A DNA stretch of 7,507 bases from JAMDCX01 sp049977145 (GTDB taxonomy: Bacteria; Planctomycetota; Phycisphaerae; WQYP01), in contig JBMFGW010000144.1 in NCBI GenBank assembly GCA_049977145.1, positions 1-7,507 of the forward strand, in the 5' to 3' direction. Below, in pieces: positions 1 to 5,677 of this stretch. Numbering within the stretch: the first letter of the stretch is position 1; every line of letters begins with the position of its first letter. A model generated the notes under the pieces. It ran no database searches and was not told the origin of the DNA. It saw only the letters and a program-made list of their open reading frames with translations. The position numbers were made by a program, and so were the translations under genes.

Positions 1-1314
1 GTCATTGACCATCATCAGGTGGCCACCTGGCTTGAGTAATCTGGCACATTCATAGATTACACATGCCATCTCATAAAAATATCCCCGAACCATTCTTGGA
101 ATTCCATTATTGTTAAGCGTTCCCATATCCTTCTGAAGGTACAGGTAATGCAAAATTGCCTGTAACAACTCCTGCCCGTCGACGATCGCAAGGGTGGCTT
201 GCCAGCGCGGATTTATCGTCAGCAGCGATTTTAATTTGTTTTCGACCGTGCATGTCAACATGGTCTGGCGAAGCGATGAAAGCTCCTGCTCGCCAATCCC
301 TAGGATGGCAGCTTCAAGGGCATACGTTCGGGTATAGTCATAACGGTTGCAATAAGGTGGGGATGTAATGATTGCATCATAGGAAAGTGGGGTAAGTGCG
401 GGAAGGATGTCGAGGCATGAACCGTGGTGCAGCTTAATCGAACCATGACTTATTGGCTTGTGAAATAGATCAATTGACGGTGCCGTATCGGCAAGGTCCG
501 AGACGATCTCCTTTAATTTCGACGCCATTGCATCCTTGAAAGAAAATATCACACCCTTGTCAAACGGATTCTTGCCCTGGCGGCGGTTGGACCTGAAATC
601 CCACCGCAAATATTGACCGTCTTTGCGTGTAAAGCTTACGGATTCCAGAATACATAGAAGCGCAAATTCAAGAATGGCCGCCAGCGGAGGCGGCTCATTT
701 TCCAACGCGCCAAGGAATAATTCTATTTCACGCTTTGTCTGGTCAGGATAGGCATCTTTGGTTATCCGAAGTTCGGGCAGCGGCCTACGGTGTTTCGCGG
801 CCTGCCAAGGGGTCTGGTCCGCCCAGCGAGCTAACGCCGTCACATGCTGCGGCGCAAGCCCGCCTTCTATTAATTGCCTTGTGGCAATAATTTTCTGTCC
901 AATTGGAAGCAGTTCAATACCTTCCGCGTGAAGTCCAAGGCAACTGGCGGCAAACAAGGTGGTGCCGCTGCCAGCGAATGGATCGAATACCGTCCCGGAT
1001 GTTGTATTGGATTGGCGTAGAAGATATTCGACCAGACTGGCGGAAAAACCTTCCTTGTATTTATACCACCGGTAAACAGCCTTTGATTTATTTGCCTGAA
1101 AACTTACCACACGCCGATCCAACTTGCTTTCGGTGCGAATCTGATTGGCATATCGGGCTTTAAGCGAATGATCCAAAGCCTCTATTTTCGCGAGTTCCGC
1201 CGAATCAGTCGCCACGGCGGCCCTTTCATGCACAGCCAGCCCTTTATCCTGGCCGGGAGCGGCTTGCGCATCCGCTGGGGCTGGGGAATAGATTAAAGAA
1301 TGCAATGGCATCAT
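1..1314 (-). CDS. SAM-dependent DNA methyltransferase, 3' end cut by window edge
   Basis: An uninterrupted frame of 438 codons reaches the window edge, so the C-terminus is missing. It should transfer a methyl group from S-adenosylmethionine to an adenine (N6) or cytosine (N4) in DNA. Seen: a motif X-like segment near residues 85-97 (YKEGFSASLVEYL), the SAM-binding motif I FDPFAGSGTT at 110-119, the catalytic motif IV TSPPY at 317-321, then YCNRYDYTRTYALE and a late LLKPGGHLMM strand. The order X, I, about 200 residues, IV resembles the alpha-type arrangement, with the target-recognition part probably between I and IV; in the common beta type SPPY comes before DPFxGSGT. The start is the first of two tandem ATGs (1314 or 1311); an in-frame TGA lies about ten codons upstream, and a weak GAGG precedes the ATGs. 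No restriction endonuclease is visible, but the downstream side is outside the window. The target base is not decidable here. Confidence 0.9.
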   Translation of the reverse strand, partial: MMPLHSLIYSPAPADAQAAPGQDKGLAVHERAAVATDSAELAKIEALDHSLKARYANQIRTESKLDRRVVSFQANKSKAVYRWYKYKEGFSASLVEYLLRQSNTTSGTVFDPFAGSGTTLFAASCLGLHAEGIELLPIGQKIIATRQLIEGGLAPQHVTALARWADQTPWQAAKHRRPLPELRITKDAYPDQTKREIELFLGALENEPPPLAAILEFALLCILESVSFTRKDGQYLRWDFRSNRRQGKNPFDKGVIFSFKDAMASKLKEIVSDLADTAPSIDLFHKPISHGSIKLHHGSCLDILPALTPLSYDAIITSPPYCNRYDYTRTYALEAAILGIGEQELSSLRQTMLTCTVENKLKSLLTINPRWQATLAIVDGQELLQAILHYLYLQKDMGTLNNNGIPRMVRGYFYEMACVIYECARLLKPGGHLMMVND

Positions 1315-1411
1315 TCTGTCAGCCTCAGTGCGTCCGCTTCACCACGTAACACGCCCGACATCTGGTCCGGATTGAACGAACCAATCCGCGATGACGTCCT
1401 TTAGTATGAAC

Positions 1412-1440
1412 AGTATAACGCTGATGCAAATCCCTGTCAG
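1412..1440 (-). promoter_or_regulatory. Sigma70-type promoter for the methyltransferase gene
   Basis: Read on the minus strand there is CTGACA (1440-1435, five of six to the -35 consensus), a 17-base spacer, and TATACT (1417-1412, five of six to the -10 consensus). Initiation would fall near 1405, giving a 5' leader of about 90 bases before the ATG at 1314. Both boxes and the spacing fit well, and nothing else between here and the gene looks better. It is a sequence match only. Confidence 0.5.
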
Positions 1441-1555
1441 TCGCGTTGAACGTGGCGCTTGGTAATCGGAATGGTTGCGGGCGGAGTAAGGGACGGCACG
1501 TTCACGCACACCCACCGGGCTTTGGTCCATTAAATATAATATTGGCGAACGTTCT

Positions 1556-1579
1556 GGGACCGCGGCTGTCCGCAGCCGC
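1556..1579 (-). repeat. Dispersed 24-base hairpin repeat, copy 1
   Basis: The core is a perfect hairpin, GCGGCTG then a four-base loop then CAGCCGC (1562-1568 with 1573-1579). On the minus strand the 24 bases match 6518-6541 (plus strand) at 23 of 24 positions, so the same element occurs twice in this window in opposite orientations, both times between genes. There is no T-run after the hairpin, so it is not a typical intrinsic terminator. Confidence 0.6.
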
Positions 1580-1675
1580 CCTTGCCCCTTTCTTTCAACA
1601 ATGGTTCGGCACGGAGCTTAACACCCGAAGCGTTGTTGGCCGTCGCCGGATAAATCGGCACGCTCATATTGTAAT

Positions 1676-1692
1676 GCAGGCATCTTGCCTGC
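1676..1692. repeat. Perfect intergenic hairpin, 7-bp stem
   Basis: GCAGGCA, a TCT loop and TGCCTGC form a perfect inverted repeat. No T-run follows on either strand, so it is more likely a small palindromic intergenic repeat than an intrinsic terminator. It is read as protein in the short ORF at 1530-1763, which is one reason to doubt that ORF. Confidence 0.5.
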
Positions 1693-1818
1693 CCCCGTGG
1701 CACAGGTGGCAAATCGTCAATGCCAATCTCGCGGGCAACCTGAAATAGTTTCTGTGTCCGCATGGAAAACCCCTTTGAATCCATAGATATCCACCAATGC
1801 CGACAGGCGGCAATCGGC

Positions 1819-1896
1819 ACCGTTTAGAACGCCTGAACGGTTCAATACGGATAAATATGTACCACACCATACGGACAGTTATTGTCCGAGGGAGGC
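1819..1896 (-). ncRNA. Two-hairpin structured element, copy 1 (candidate leader RNA or repeat)
   Basis: On the minus strand the first hairpin is CGGACA-AUAAC-UGUCCG (plus-strand coordinates 1872-1888). After 30 bases comes a second hairpin at 1841-1819, ACCGUUCAG-GCGUU-CUAAACGGU, nine pairs with one C/A mismatch. The linker contains GGUACAUAU, shared with the other copies. Over the linker and first hairpin this copy has four substitutions and a two-base insertion against copies 2 and 3. It lies 42 bases past the dnaB stop and 55 bases before the ATG at 1763, so it could be a dnaB 3' structure, a leader for the small ORF, or a plain repeat. I do not recognise it as a named RNA family. Confidence 0.45.
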
Positions 1897-1937
1897 AATG
1901 GACACCAGTGTTCCCAGCGGGCGAGGCGGCAAGGCTC

Positions 1938-3302
1938 CTATTGATATTCCACGCCGGGATGATACGTTTCAAAGCGGGTATTGGCGGAGATAAATGTCAG
2001 GCGAACCGTGTCGCATGGGCCGTTGCGCTGCTTGGCGATGATCAACTGCGCGGCGTTAAGTTGGTCCGGATTATTCTGTGCCCAATCCTGATCTCCCCGG
2101 TGCATCACGGCCTCGCGATGCAGCAGCATGACAACATCGGCATCCTGTTCAATGCTGCCTGACTCGCGTAGATCGCTGGTGCGGGGCAGGCGGCCATCTT
2201 GTTCTGAGGAGCGGTTTAACTGCGACAGGCACATTACCGGGCAATCTAATTCACGGGCCAGGGCCTTCACGCCGCGGCTGATGGTGCTGATCTGCTGCTG
2301 GCGATTTTCCTCGCGCGGGGCTTCCATCAATTGAAGATAGTCGATCACCACCAGCTCAATGCGGTGTTGGCTTAACAGTCTTCTGGCCTTGGTGCGCAGG
2401 TCCAGAATAGACAGGGCGGCGGTGTCATCGATAAAGATTTTGCCCTCGGAAAGCTCCCCCACCGCCATGCTTAAACGGTTGCGATCTTCACGGGAAAGCA
2501 TGTTGCGGCGAAGATTTTGCGAATCCACTCCGCTGCGTGAGCAGAGCATGCGCTGGGCCAACTGCTGCCTGGACATTTCCAGAGAAAACACCGCCACGGG
2601 CTTTTTCAAATCCACACCCACATGCTCAACGATATTCATGGCCAAAGCGGTTTTCCCGACGCTGGGCCGGGCGGCCAGTACAATCATTTCTCCGCGCTGC
2701 AATCCGCTGGTCAAGTTATCCAGCTCCACATACCCAGTTGCCACACCGGTGATGGTGTTTCCGGTGTTGCGATCAAGCATTTCAAAGGTTTGGTGCAATA
2801 CGTCCGTGAGCGATACGGGCTGGCCGACAACTTTTAATTGCGCCACTTCAAAAATGGTGCGTTCACTGCGGTCTAAAATCACCGCTGCCTCTTTGGTATT
2901 GTCATAGCAGGATTCCAGCGTCTGCGTGCAGGCCGTAATAAGCCGGCGCAACAGGGCTTTATCCCGTACAATCTGCGCGTACGCGAGCGCATTGGCGGCG
3001 CTGGGAACGCAATTGACCAATTGCTCGAGATAATCGAACCCGCCTGCGGCTTCGTATACGTCCTTTTGCTTGAGTTTGTGCGTCAGCGTAACGCCATCCA
3101 CCGGGGCACTGGCCTGAAATAATTCGAGAATGCCTTCAAAAATGATCTGATTCCGTCGACTGAAAAATGCGTCGGAACTTTCAATGATGCCGTAGACCGA
3201 TCCAATCACTTCCGGATCCAGCAGCATGGAACCCACGAGCGCCATTTCCGATGCGACATCGTGCGGCGGCGTTCGCTCTGTAACTGTGATGTTGTCCATC
3301 AT
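1938..3302 (-). CDS. dnaB: Replicative DNA helicase DnaB
   Basis: Hexameric ATP-dependent helicase that unwinds DNA at the replication fork and works with primase. The 454 residues are close to the family's usual length (E. coli 471). Residues 14-120 match the N-terminal primase-interaction domain (ASEMALVGSMLLDPEVIG, FDYLEQLVNCVPSAANALAYA). The RecA-like domain has Walker A ARPSVGKT at 211-218, SLEMS at 240-244, Walker B ELVVIDYLQLM at 316-326, SQLNR at 360-364, DLRESGSIEQDADVV near 377-391, and KQRNGP at 424-429, which holds the arginine finger. All key residues are intact, so it should be functional. There are two tandem ATGs (3302 and 3299). AAGGAG ends three bases before the first and six before the second, so initiation may be at 3299. 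The gene stands alone between copies of the two-hairpin element, one 47 bases upstream and one just downstream. A chromosomal housekeeping copy and an island-borne second copy cannot be told apart here. Confidence 0.97.
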   Translation of the reverse strand: MMDNITVTERTPPHDVASEMALVGSMLLDPEVIGSVYGIIESSDAFFSRRNQIIFEGILELFQASAPVDGVTLTHKLKQKDVYEAAGGFDYLEQLVNCVPSAANALAYAQIVRDKALLRRLITACTQTLESCYDNTKEAAVILDRSERTIFEVAQLKVVGQPVSLTDVLHQTFEMLDRNTGNTITGVATGYVELDNLTSGLQRGEMIVLAARPSVGKTALAMNIVEHVGVDLKKPVAVFSLEMSRQQLAQRMLCSRSGVDSQNLRRNMLSREDRNRLSMAVGELSEGKIFIDDTAALSILDLRTKARRLLSQHRIELVVIDYLQLMEAPREENRQQQISTISRGVKALARELDCPVMCLSQLNRSSEQDGRLPRTSDLRESGSIEQDADVVMLLHREAVMHRGDQDWAQNNPDQLNAAQLIIAKQRNGPCDTVRLTFISANTRFETYHPGVEYQ

Positions 3303-3348
3303 TGGCTCCTTACGTCAATACAGCCCATGTCCGTGCCGCCAATCGGCC

Positions 3349-3424
3349 CGGTTCAGTACGCCTGAACCATTCAACACGGATATATGTACCACCCCACGCG
3401 GACAGTTATTGTCCGCGGGAGGCG
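3349..3424 (-). ncRNA. Two-hairpin structured element, copy 2, in the dnaB leader
   Basis: On the minus strand the first hairpin is GCGGACA-AUAAC-UGUCCGC (3416-3398, seven perfect pairs). It can be extended outward by an interrupted lower stem in which GCCUCC faces GGGGUGGU. After 29 bases the second hairpin, GGUUCAG-GCGUA-CUGAACC, is perfect (3368-3350). The linker plus first hairpin (3370-3415) is identical over 46 bases to copy 3. The element ends 47 bases before the first dnaB ATG, so if transcription starts upstream of it, it lies in the dnaB 5' untranslated region. A weak promoter-like pair, TTGTCA and CATTAT with a 16-base spacer, lies upstream on the minus strand near 3440-3467. There is no T-run after either hairpin. 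The function is unknown. Confidence 0.55.
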
Positions 3425-3517
3425 CTGCGCTCAATGCGGTAACGAATAATGGGTAAAATGGGCAGCATGACAACACCACGGACAACAGCATGACCGAATC
3501 CAAGGAATTTTGAACCA

Positions 3518-3544
3518 CGGAGGCAGCGGAGTTAACGGAGGAAA
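3518..3544. repeat. Three 9-base tandem units
   Basis: CGGAGGCAG, CGGAGTTAA and CGGAGGAAA follow each other directly, preceded by AACCA. This degenerate 9-base periodicity after AACCA resembles a short intergenic repeat I associate with many environmental bacterial genomes. It sits between the second copy of the two-hairpin element and the shared 28-base block and has no counterpart near copy 3, so it may be a later insertion or expansion. Confidence 0.4.
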
Positions 3545-3549
3545 GGGGT

Positions 3550-3577
3550 TACCACAACGACACGACGGCACAACGGG
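3550..3577. repeat. 28-base block shared with 7258-7285, copy 1
   Basis: The block matches 7258-7285 at 27 of 28 positions. Inside it is an 8-base periodicity, CACAACGA, CACGACGG, CACAACGG (3553-3576). In both places the block lies upstream, in the minus-strand sense, of a two-hairpin element, about 130 bases away here and about 70 at the other site. The two sites therefore share a composite module rather than one short repeat. Confidence 0.5.
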
Positions 3578-3671
3578 ATGGAATGTTGTGGGACCTTTAT
3601 TTTTGCTATGCGGTTTCAGAGCGGTCTGTCGAACAACCGCGAATGTCATGCTTTCGCGTTCTTGATATCGC

Positions 3672-3815
3672 ATGATATTCTCGCAGCGCGACCTGGCGCA
3701 GACTGTCAAAGCCTCGCAACCAGAAGAACAATATCTGCGCCTACGTTTGTTTCCAGACCATCCTGTTGGTATCATGCAATTTACAGTTAATACGCTGTTG
3801 AAAGGAGATGTATGA
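3672..3815 (+). CDS. Possible small protein preceding the antitoxin gene
   Basis: A 47-codon frame (MIFSQRDLAQ... to ...NTLLKGDV) begins at an ATG just after an in-frame TGA. It ends in a TGA that overlaps the antitoxin ATG by four bases (ATGA), the same coupling used twice more in this window. The Shine-Dalgarno site of the antitoxin (AAAGGAG) lies inside its last codons. Against it: no ribosome binding site precedes its own ATG, a frame this length arises by chance fairly often, and I recognise no family. It could be a coupled leader peptide, the tail of a decayed gene, or chance. Confidence 0.25.
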   Translation: MIFSQRDLAQTVKASQPEEQYLRLRLFPDHPVGIMQFTVNTLLKGDV

Positions 3816-4105
3816 TTCATCTTGAAAACATGCACTCACTTAGTGACTTTCAGCGCAATACCAGAGAACATATTCGCCGACTTAAAAAGTCCCGCCAACC
3901 GGTGGTGCTGACCATCAATGGCCACGCTGCATTGGTTGTGCAAAGCGCGGAGGCGTACCAGGCGTTGCTCGATGAGGCACAGTTTGCCGGCCATATTCAG
4001 GCCTTGCGCAAAAGCCTTAATGCAGCCAAGGCCAATCGTGGGCGACCGGTCCGTGCCGTAATTGAAGAGTTGGCACGGCAACATGATATTAAGCTGCGGA
4101 AATGA
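3812..4105 (+). CDS. Type II antitoxin, Phd/YefM family
   Basis: A 97-residue protein with the usual Phd/YefM plan. The N-terminal DNA-binding fold covers residues 1-52 (SLSDFQRNTREHIRRLKKS, then QPVVLTINGHAALVVQSAEAYQALL). It is followed by a charged helical tail (53-97) that should wrap around and neutralise the toxin. In this family the antitoxin dimer binds its own promoter and represses the operon, more strongly when joined by the toxin. AAAGGAG four bases before the ATG supports this start. The stop overlaps the toxin start as ATGA, so the two should be translated together. I could not pick a convincing promoter; if the 47-codon ORF upstream is real, the promoter would lie before 3672. 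Confidence 0.88.
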   Translation: MIHLENMHSLSDFQRNTREHIRRLKKSRQPVVLTINGHAALVVQSAEAYQALLDEAQFAGHIQALRKSLNAAKANRGRPVRAVIEELARQHDIKLRK

Positions 4106-4446
4106 AGTACGCCGTCATCATCACTCCCATCGCCGAGGCGGAACTGCGAACAGCGTTCGAGTATATTCACAAGGATTCCCCAGTTCTCGCACAGCGATGG
4201 CTGCAAACGCTCTATGACAAGATCGCGTCCTTGGAAAAGTTTCCGGAGCGCTGTGCCATTGCGCCGGATAGCGCGTTTGTCGGTGAGGAGCTTCGGCACA
4301 TGGTCGTTAGGTCGCACCGTGTGATATTTCGTTTGGAAAAGAGCCGGAGATCGGTACAGGTGGTGGGAATCAGGCATGGTGCCCGGCTCTTCATCGGAGA
4401 AGCCCCTCCAAGGGAGCAGGATGAGCGGGATGACGCAGGGCAATGA
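4102..4446 (+). CDS. Type II toxin, RelE/ParE superfamily
   Basis: A 114-residue basic protein. Family features visible: an N-terminal strand and helix, VIITPIAEAELRTAFEYI (5-22), then SPVLAQRWLQTLYDKIASLEKFPERCAIAP (26-55), LRHMVV (65-69) and the C-terminal strands VIFRLEK, VQVVGIRHGARL (85-96). The IRHGAR ending and the FPERC segment are typical of the plasmid-stabilisation ParE/RelE group. Members either cleave ribosome-bound mRNA (RelE type) or poison DNA gyrase (ParE type); the sequence alone does not say which. The last 15 residues (PPREQDERDDAGQ) are a hydrophilic extension beyond the usual 95-100-residue fold. Paired with the antitoxin gene by an ATGA overlap. Confidence 0.87.
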   Translation: MKYAVIITPIAEAELRTAFEYIHKDSPVLAQRWLQTLYDKIASLEKFPERCAIAPDSAFVGEELRHMVVRSHRVIFRLEKSRRSVQVVGIRHGARLFIGEAPPREQDERDDAGQ

Positions 4447-4629
4447 TCAGAATGAGTAAAACGGTTCTCAATATCCCGTTACGCATGATGTTTAGCGGGC
4501 GAGTCACGGTGCGCCGGGACGCGATTCGGACTCCGCAACCACGGATGCGAATGATACGGCGGGGATTACTAACCCCGGGCGGTGTCATCGTGCGGGCAAT
4601 CAATCCTAATAGTTAGGCGTGACAGAGCA

Positions 4630-5046
4630 CTAGAGAAAATAATCCGCTGAAAGATGAAAGTGTTCAGAAAGTTTGCGGATATGCGTTTTGGATAATGCGC
4701 GGGTACCCCTCATCAAACTCGACCCCAATCCACGGTTCCCCAGTAGCCGTCCCAGATCCGATGCGCTCATATCGGCCATCGCCACTAAGGCTCGCAGCCG
4801 TTCAATTGGCGTACCATCGGGAATTTGTTCGCCATGCTCCTGATCATATTTAAGGATCATATCCGACAGAAGTTCAAAATAATCTTCCTGATCCGCGGTC
4901 ATGCGGTGACCGGCCATCGCGAGCACCACTTCCATGACGTTATCGTAATCCATACGGCCATGAATCGGACGCGGCGGCAGCATACTGACAAGCCCCGGAT
5001 AATCCGTTGGCAATGCCCGAAATTCTAATTTACTGTGGGTTTTCAT
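4630..5046 (-). CDS. higA: HigA-like antitoxin (helix-turn-helix)
   Basis: 138 residues, the same length as E. coli HigA and built the same way. An N-terminal helical part (roughly 35-72, including DQEDYFELLSDMILKYDQEH) should bind and block the HigB toxin. A C-terminal XRE-type helix-turn-helix (about 80-132: TPIERLRALVAMADMSASDLGRLLG, then RGTRALSKTHIRKLSEHF) should bind the operon promoter. It ends with HLSADYFL, like the SPALF-type endings of this family. The start at 5046 is chosen because its ATG overlaps the higB TGA (ATGA); an upstream in-frame start at 5061 lies inside higB. Second gene of a toxin-first operon, the usual hig order. It faces the plus-strand toxin gene across a 183-base spacer where I see only weak inverted repeats. 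Confidence 0.88.
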   Translation of the reverse strand: MKTHSKLEFRALPTDYPGLVSMLPPRPIHGRMDYDNVMEVVLAMAGHRMTADQEDYFELLSDMILKYDQEHGEQIPDGTPIERLRALVAMADMSASDLGRLLGNRGLGSSLMRGTRALSKTHIRKLSEHFHLSADYFL

Positions 5047-5351
5047 AACGACTCCTTCCATCGGTCCAAGCTGTATTCCCGGTGGGTCATCAAGCCAAGG
5101 ACGTACAGCTTGCCCATGTTGTAGTGAATGGCGGCGATCAAGCGGTACTTATTGCCACCGATATTAAACACCACCACAGTCCTGCCGCTGGCCACTTTTA
5201 CCTCATCGGCCGCTCTGAACGCCGTGCGAACTTCCGCCAAGTGCCTCCAGCGAGCCTCCTTGGCAATTCGCAACCATCGCAGCAGAGCCATCTCCACCTG
5301 CGGATGGTCACGGGCCATTTCCCGGATGGTCGTGGCTTTGATGATCCTCAT
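5043..5351 (-). CDS. higB: HigB-like mRNA interferase toxin
   Basis: 102 residues beginning MRIIKATTIREM. HigB toxins have a RelE-like fold and cut mRNA on the ribosome. Family landmarks seen: DHPQVEMALLRWLRIAKEARW (15-35), an AFRAADEV segment (44-51), the signature VVFNIGGNKYRLI (60-72) followed by AAIHYNMGKLYVLGLMTHREY (73-93), and a closing W near the C-terminus. Start choice: a GTG at 5357 would add two residues, but the promoter at 5358-5386 places transcription start at about the A of the ATG at 5351, and no Shine-Dalgarno site precedes either codon. The message is therefore probably leaderless. The stop overlaps the higA start by four bases. Confidence 0.88.
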   Translation of the reverse strand: MRIIKATTIREMARDHPQVEMALLRWLRIAKEARWRHLAEVRTAFRAADEVKVASGRTVVVFNIGGNKYRLIAAIHYNMGKLYVLGLMTHREYSLDRWKESL

Positions 5352-5357
5352 GCACAC

Positions 5358-5386
5358 ATTATGTAGTCAGCAAACGTTTTTGTCAA
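5358..5386 (-). promoter_or_regulatory. Near-consensus higBA promoter with internal palindrome
   Basis: On the minus strand: a perfect -35 box TTGACA (5386-5381), exactly 17 bases, and CATAAT (5363-5358, five of six). The expected start, about seven bases after the -10 box, falls on the A of the higB ATG at 5351. The spacer contains the palindrome AAACGTTT (5372-5379). A palindrome between the boxes is where a HigA dimer would be expected to bind for autorepression; this operator role is inferred. Confidence 0.65.
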
Positions 5387-5677
5387 CCCTTTGTAATTAT
5401 TCAGGAACAAACGAGACGCGCGAGGTTGCCCGTTAAAGAGAGGCCCGCTGCTTGACAGAACGGACGCCACTCTTTTGCGCCCCCAACGCCAAAGCCCAGA
5501 ATTCCCGTCCCTCCCGCAGAGGATAGGATGCTTTACCGGTACATTGTATCGCCATCACTTTTCTCTTTTGCTTGCGACAGCAACAGATTCCCATATTCCT
5601 TTTACCAATGGAAGACGGGGTTCACAGGACGGAAACCCCTTTTCGGCAGCACTGTGCCGACCAAATAGCGCCAGCCG
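5387..5677. other. Spacer between higBA and the glycosylase-like gene
   Basis: Roughly 290 bases with no supported gene. Two inverted repeats are visible: GGGGTT/AACCCC with an 11-base loop followed by TTTT on the plus strand (5617-5643), and TCGGCA/TGCCGA with a six-base loop (5643-5660). The second lies just after the stop of the glycosylase-like gene on the minus strand and could help end its transcription, but no U-run follows, so neither is called an intrinsic terminator. Confidence 0.35.

Larger units (their letters stand above)
1530..1763 (-). pseudogene. Short ORF of unknown function, probably a gene start fused to repeat DNA
   Basis: An ATG at 1763 is preceded by AAAGGGG with a six-base gap, a strong Shine-Dalgarno site, and opens a 77-codon frame ending in TAA. 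The first 20 or so residues (MRTQKLFQVAREIGIDDLPP) look like ordinary protein. After that the frame passes through two perfect hairpins (1676-1692 and 1562-1579), the second also present at 6518-6541, so the rest is probably repeat sequence read as protein. The likeliest reading is a gene whose 3' part has been lost or replaced; a real short protein is possible. It lies 55 bases after the first copy of the two-hairpin element. I do not recognise the family. Confidence 0.25.
1315..1937. other. Repeat-rich spacer between dnaB and the methyltransferase gene
   Basis: About 620 bases without a convincing complete gene. From right to left it holds the first copy of the two-hairpin element (1819-1896), a further inverted repeat TGCCGA/TCGGCA (1798-1803 with 1814-1819), the small ORF at 1530-1763, two hairpin repeats, and the methyltransferase promoter (1412-1440). 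A second minus-strand frame of 63 codons starts at 1530, overlapping the TAA of the small ORF as TAATG. It has no recognisable motifs and overlaps the promoter, so it is not called. Confidence 0.5.

Noticed and set aside
1797..2162. 121-codon plus-strand frame
   Set aside because: It overlaps the 3' end of dnaB and the first two-hairpin element; the residues mirror the repeat and the antisense of dnaB, with no family features.
2359..2907. 182-codon plus-strand frame
   Set aside because: It lies wholly antisense to the well-supported dnaB gene, has no recognisable motif, and arises from dnaB codon usage.
3518..3577. CRISPR array
   Set aside because: The repeated units are only 8-9 bases, directly tandem and degenerate, with no spacers and no cas genes.
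3747..3796. Promoter for the Phd/YefM operon (TTGGTA and TAATAC with 16 bases between)
   Set aside because: Both boxes are poor matches, and the position inside the 47-codon ORF makes it no better than chance.
3431..3835. 134-codon minus-strand frame upstream of dnaB
   Set aside because: It reads through the 9-base and 8-base tandem repeats and the antisense of the antitoxin start; composition is repeat-like and Cys/Pro rich without motifs.
4447..4629. Terminator or small gene between the two convergent TA operons
   Set aside because: Only weak inverted repeats (for example CCTAA/TTAGG near 4600) without T-runs; the open frames are antisense or lack any ribosome site.
5617..5643. Intrinsic terminator on the plus strand
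   Set aside because: A six-pair stem with an 11-base loop and only four T residues is weak, and no plus-strand gene ends nearby.
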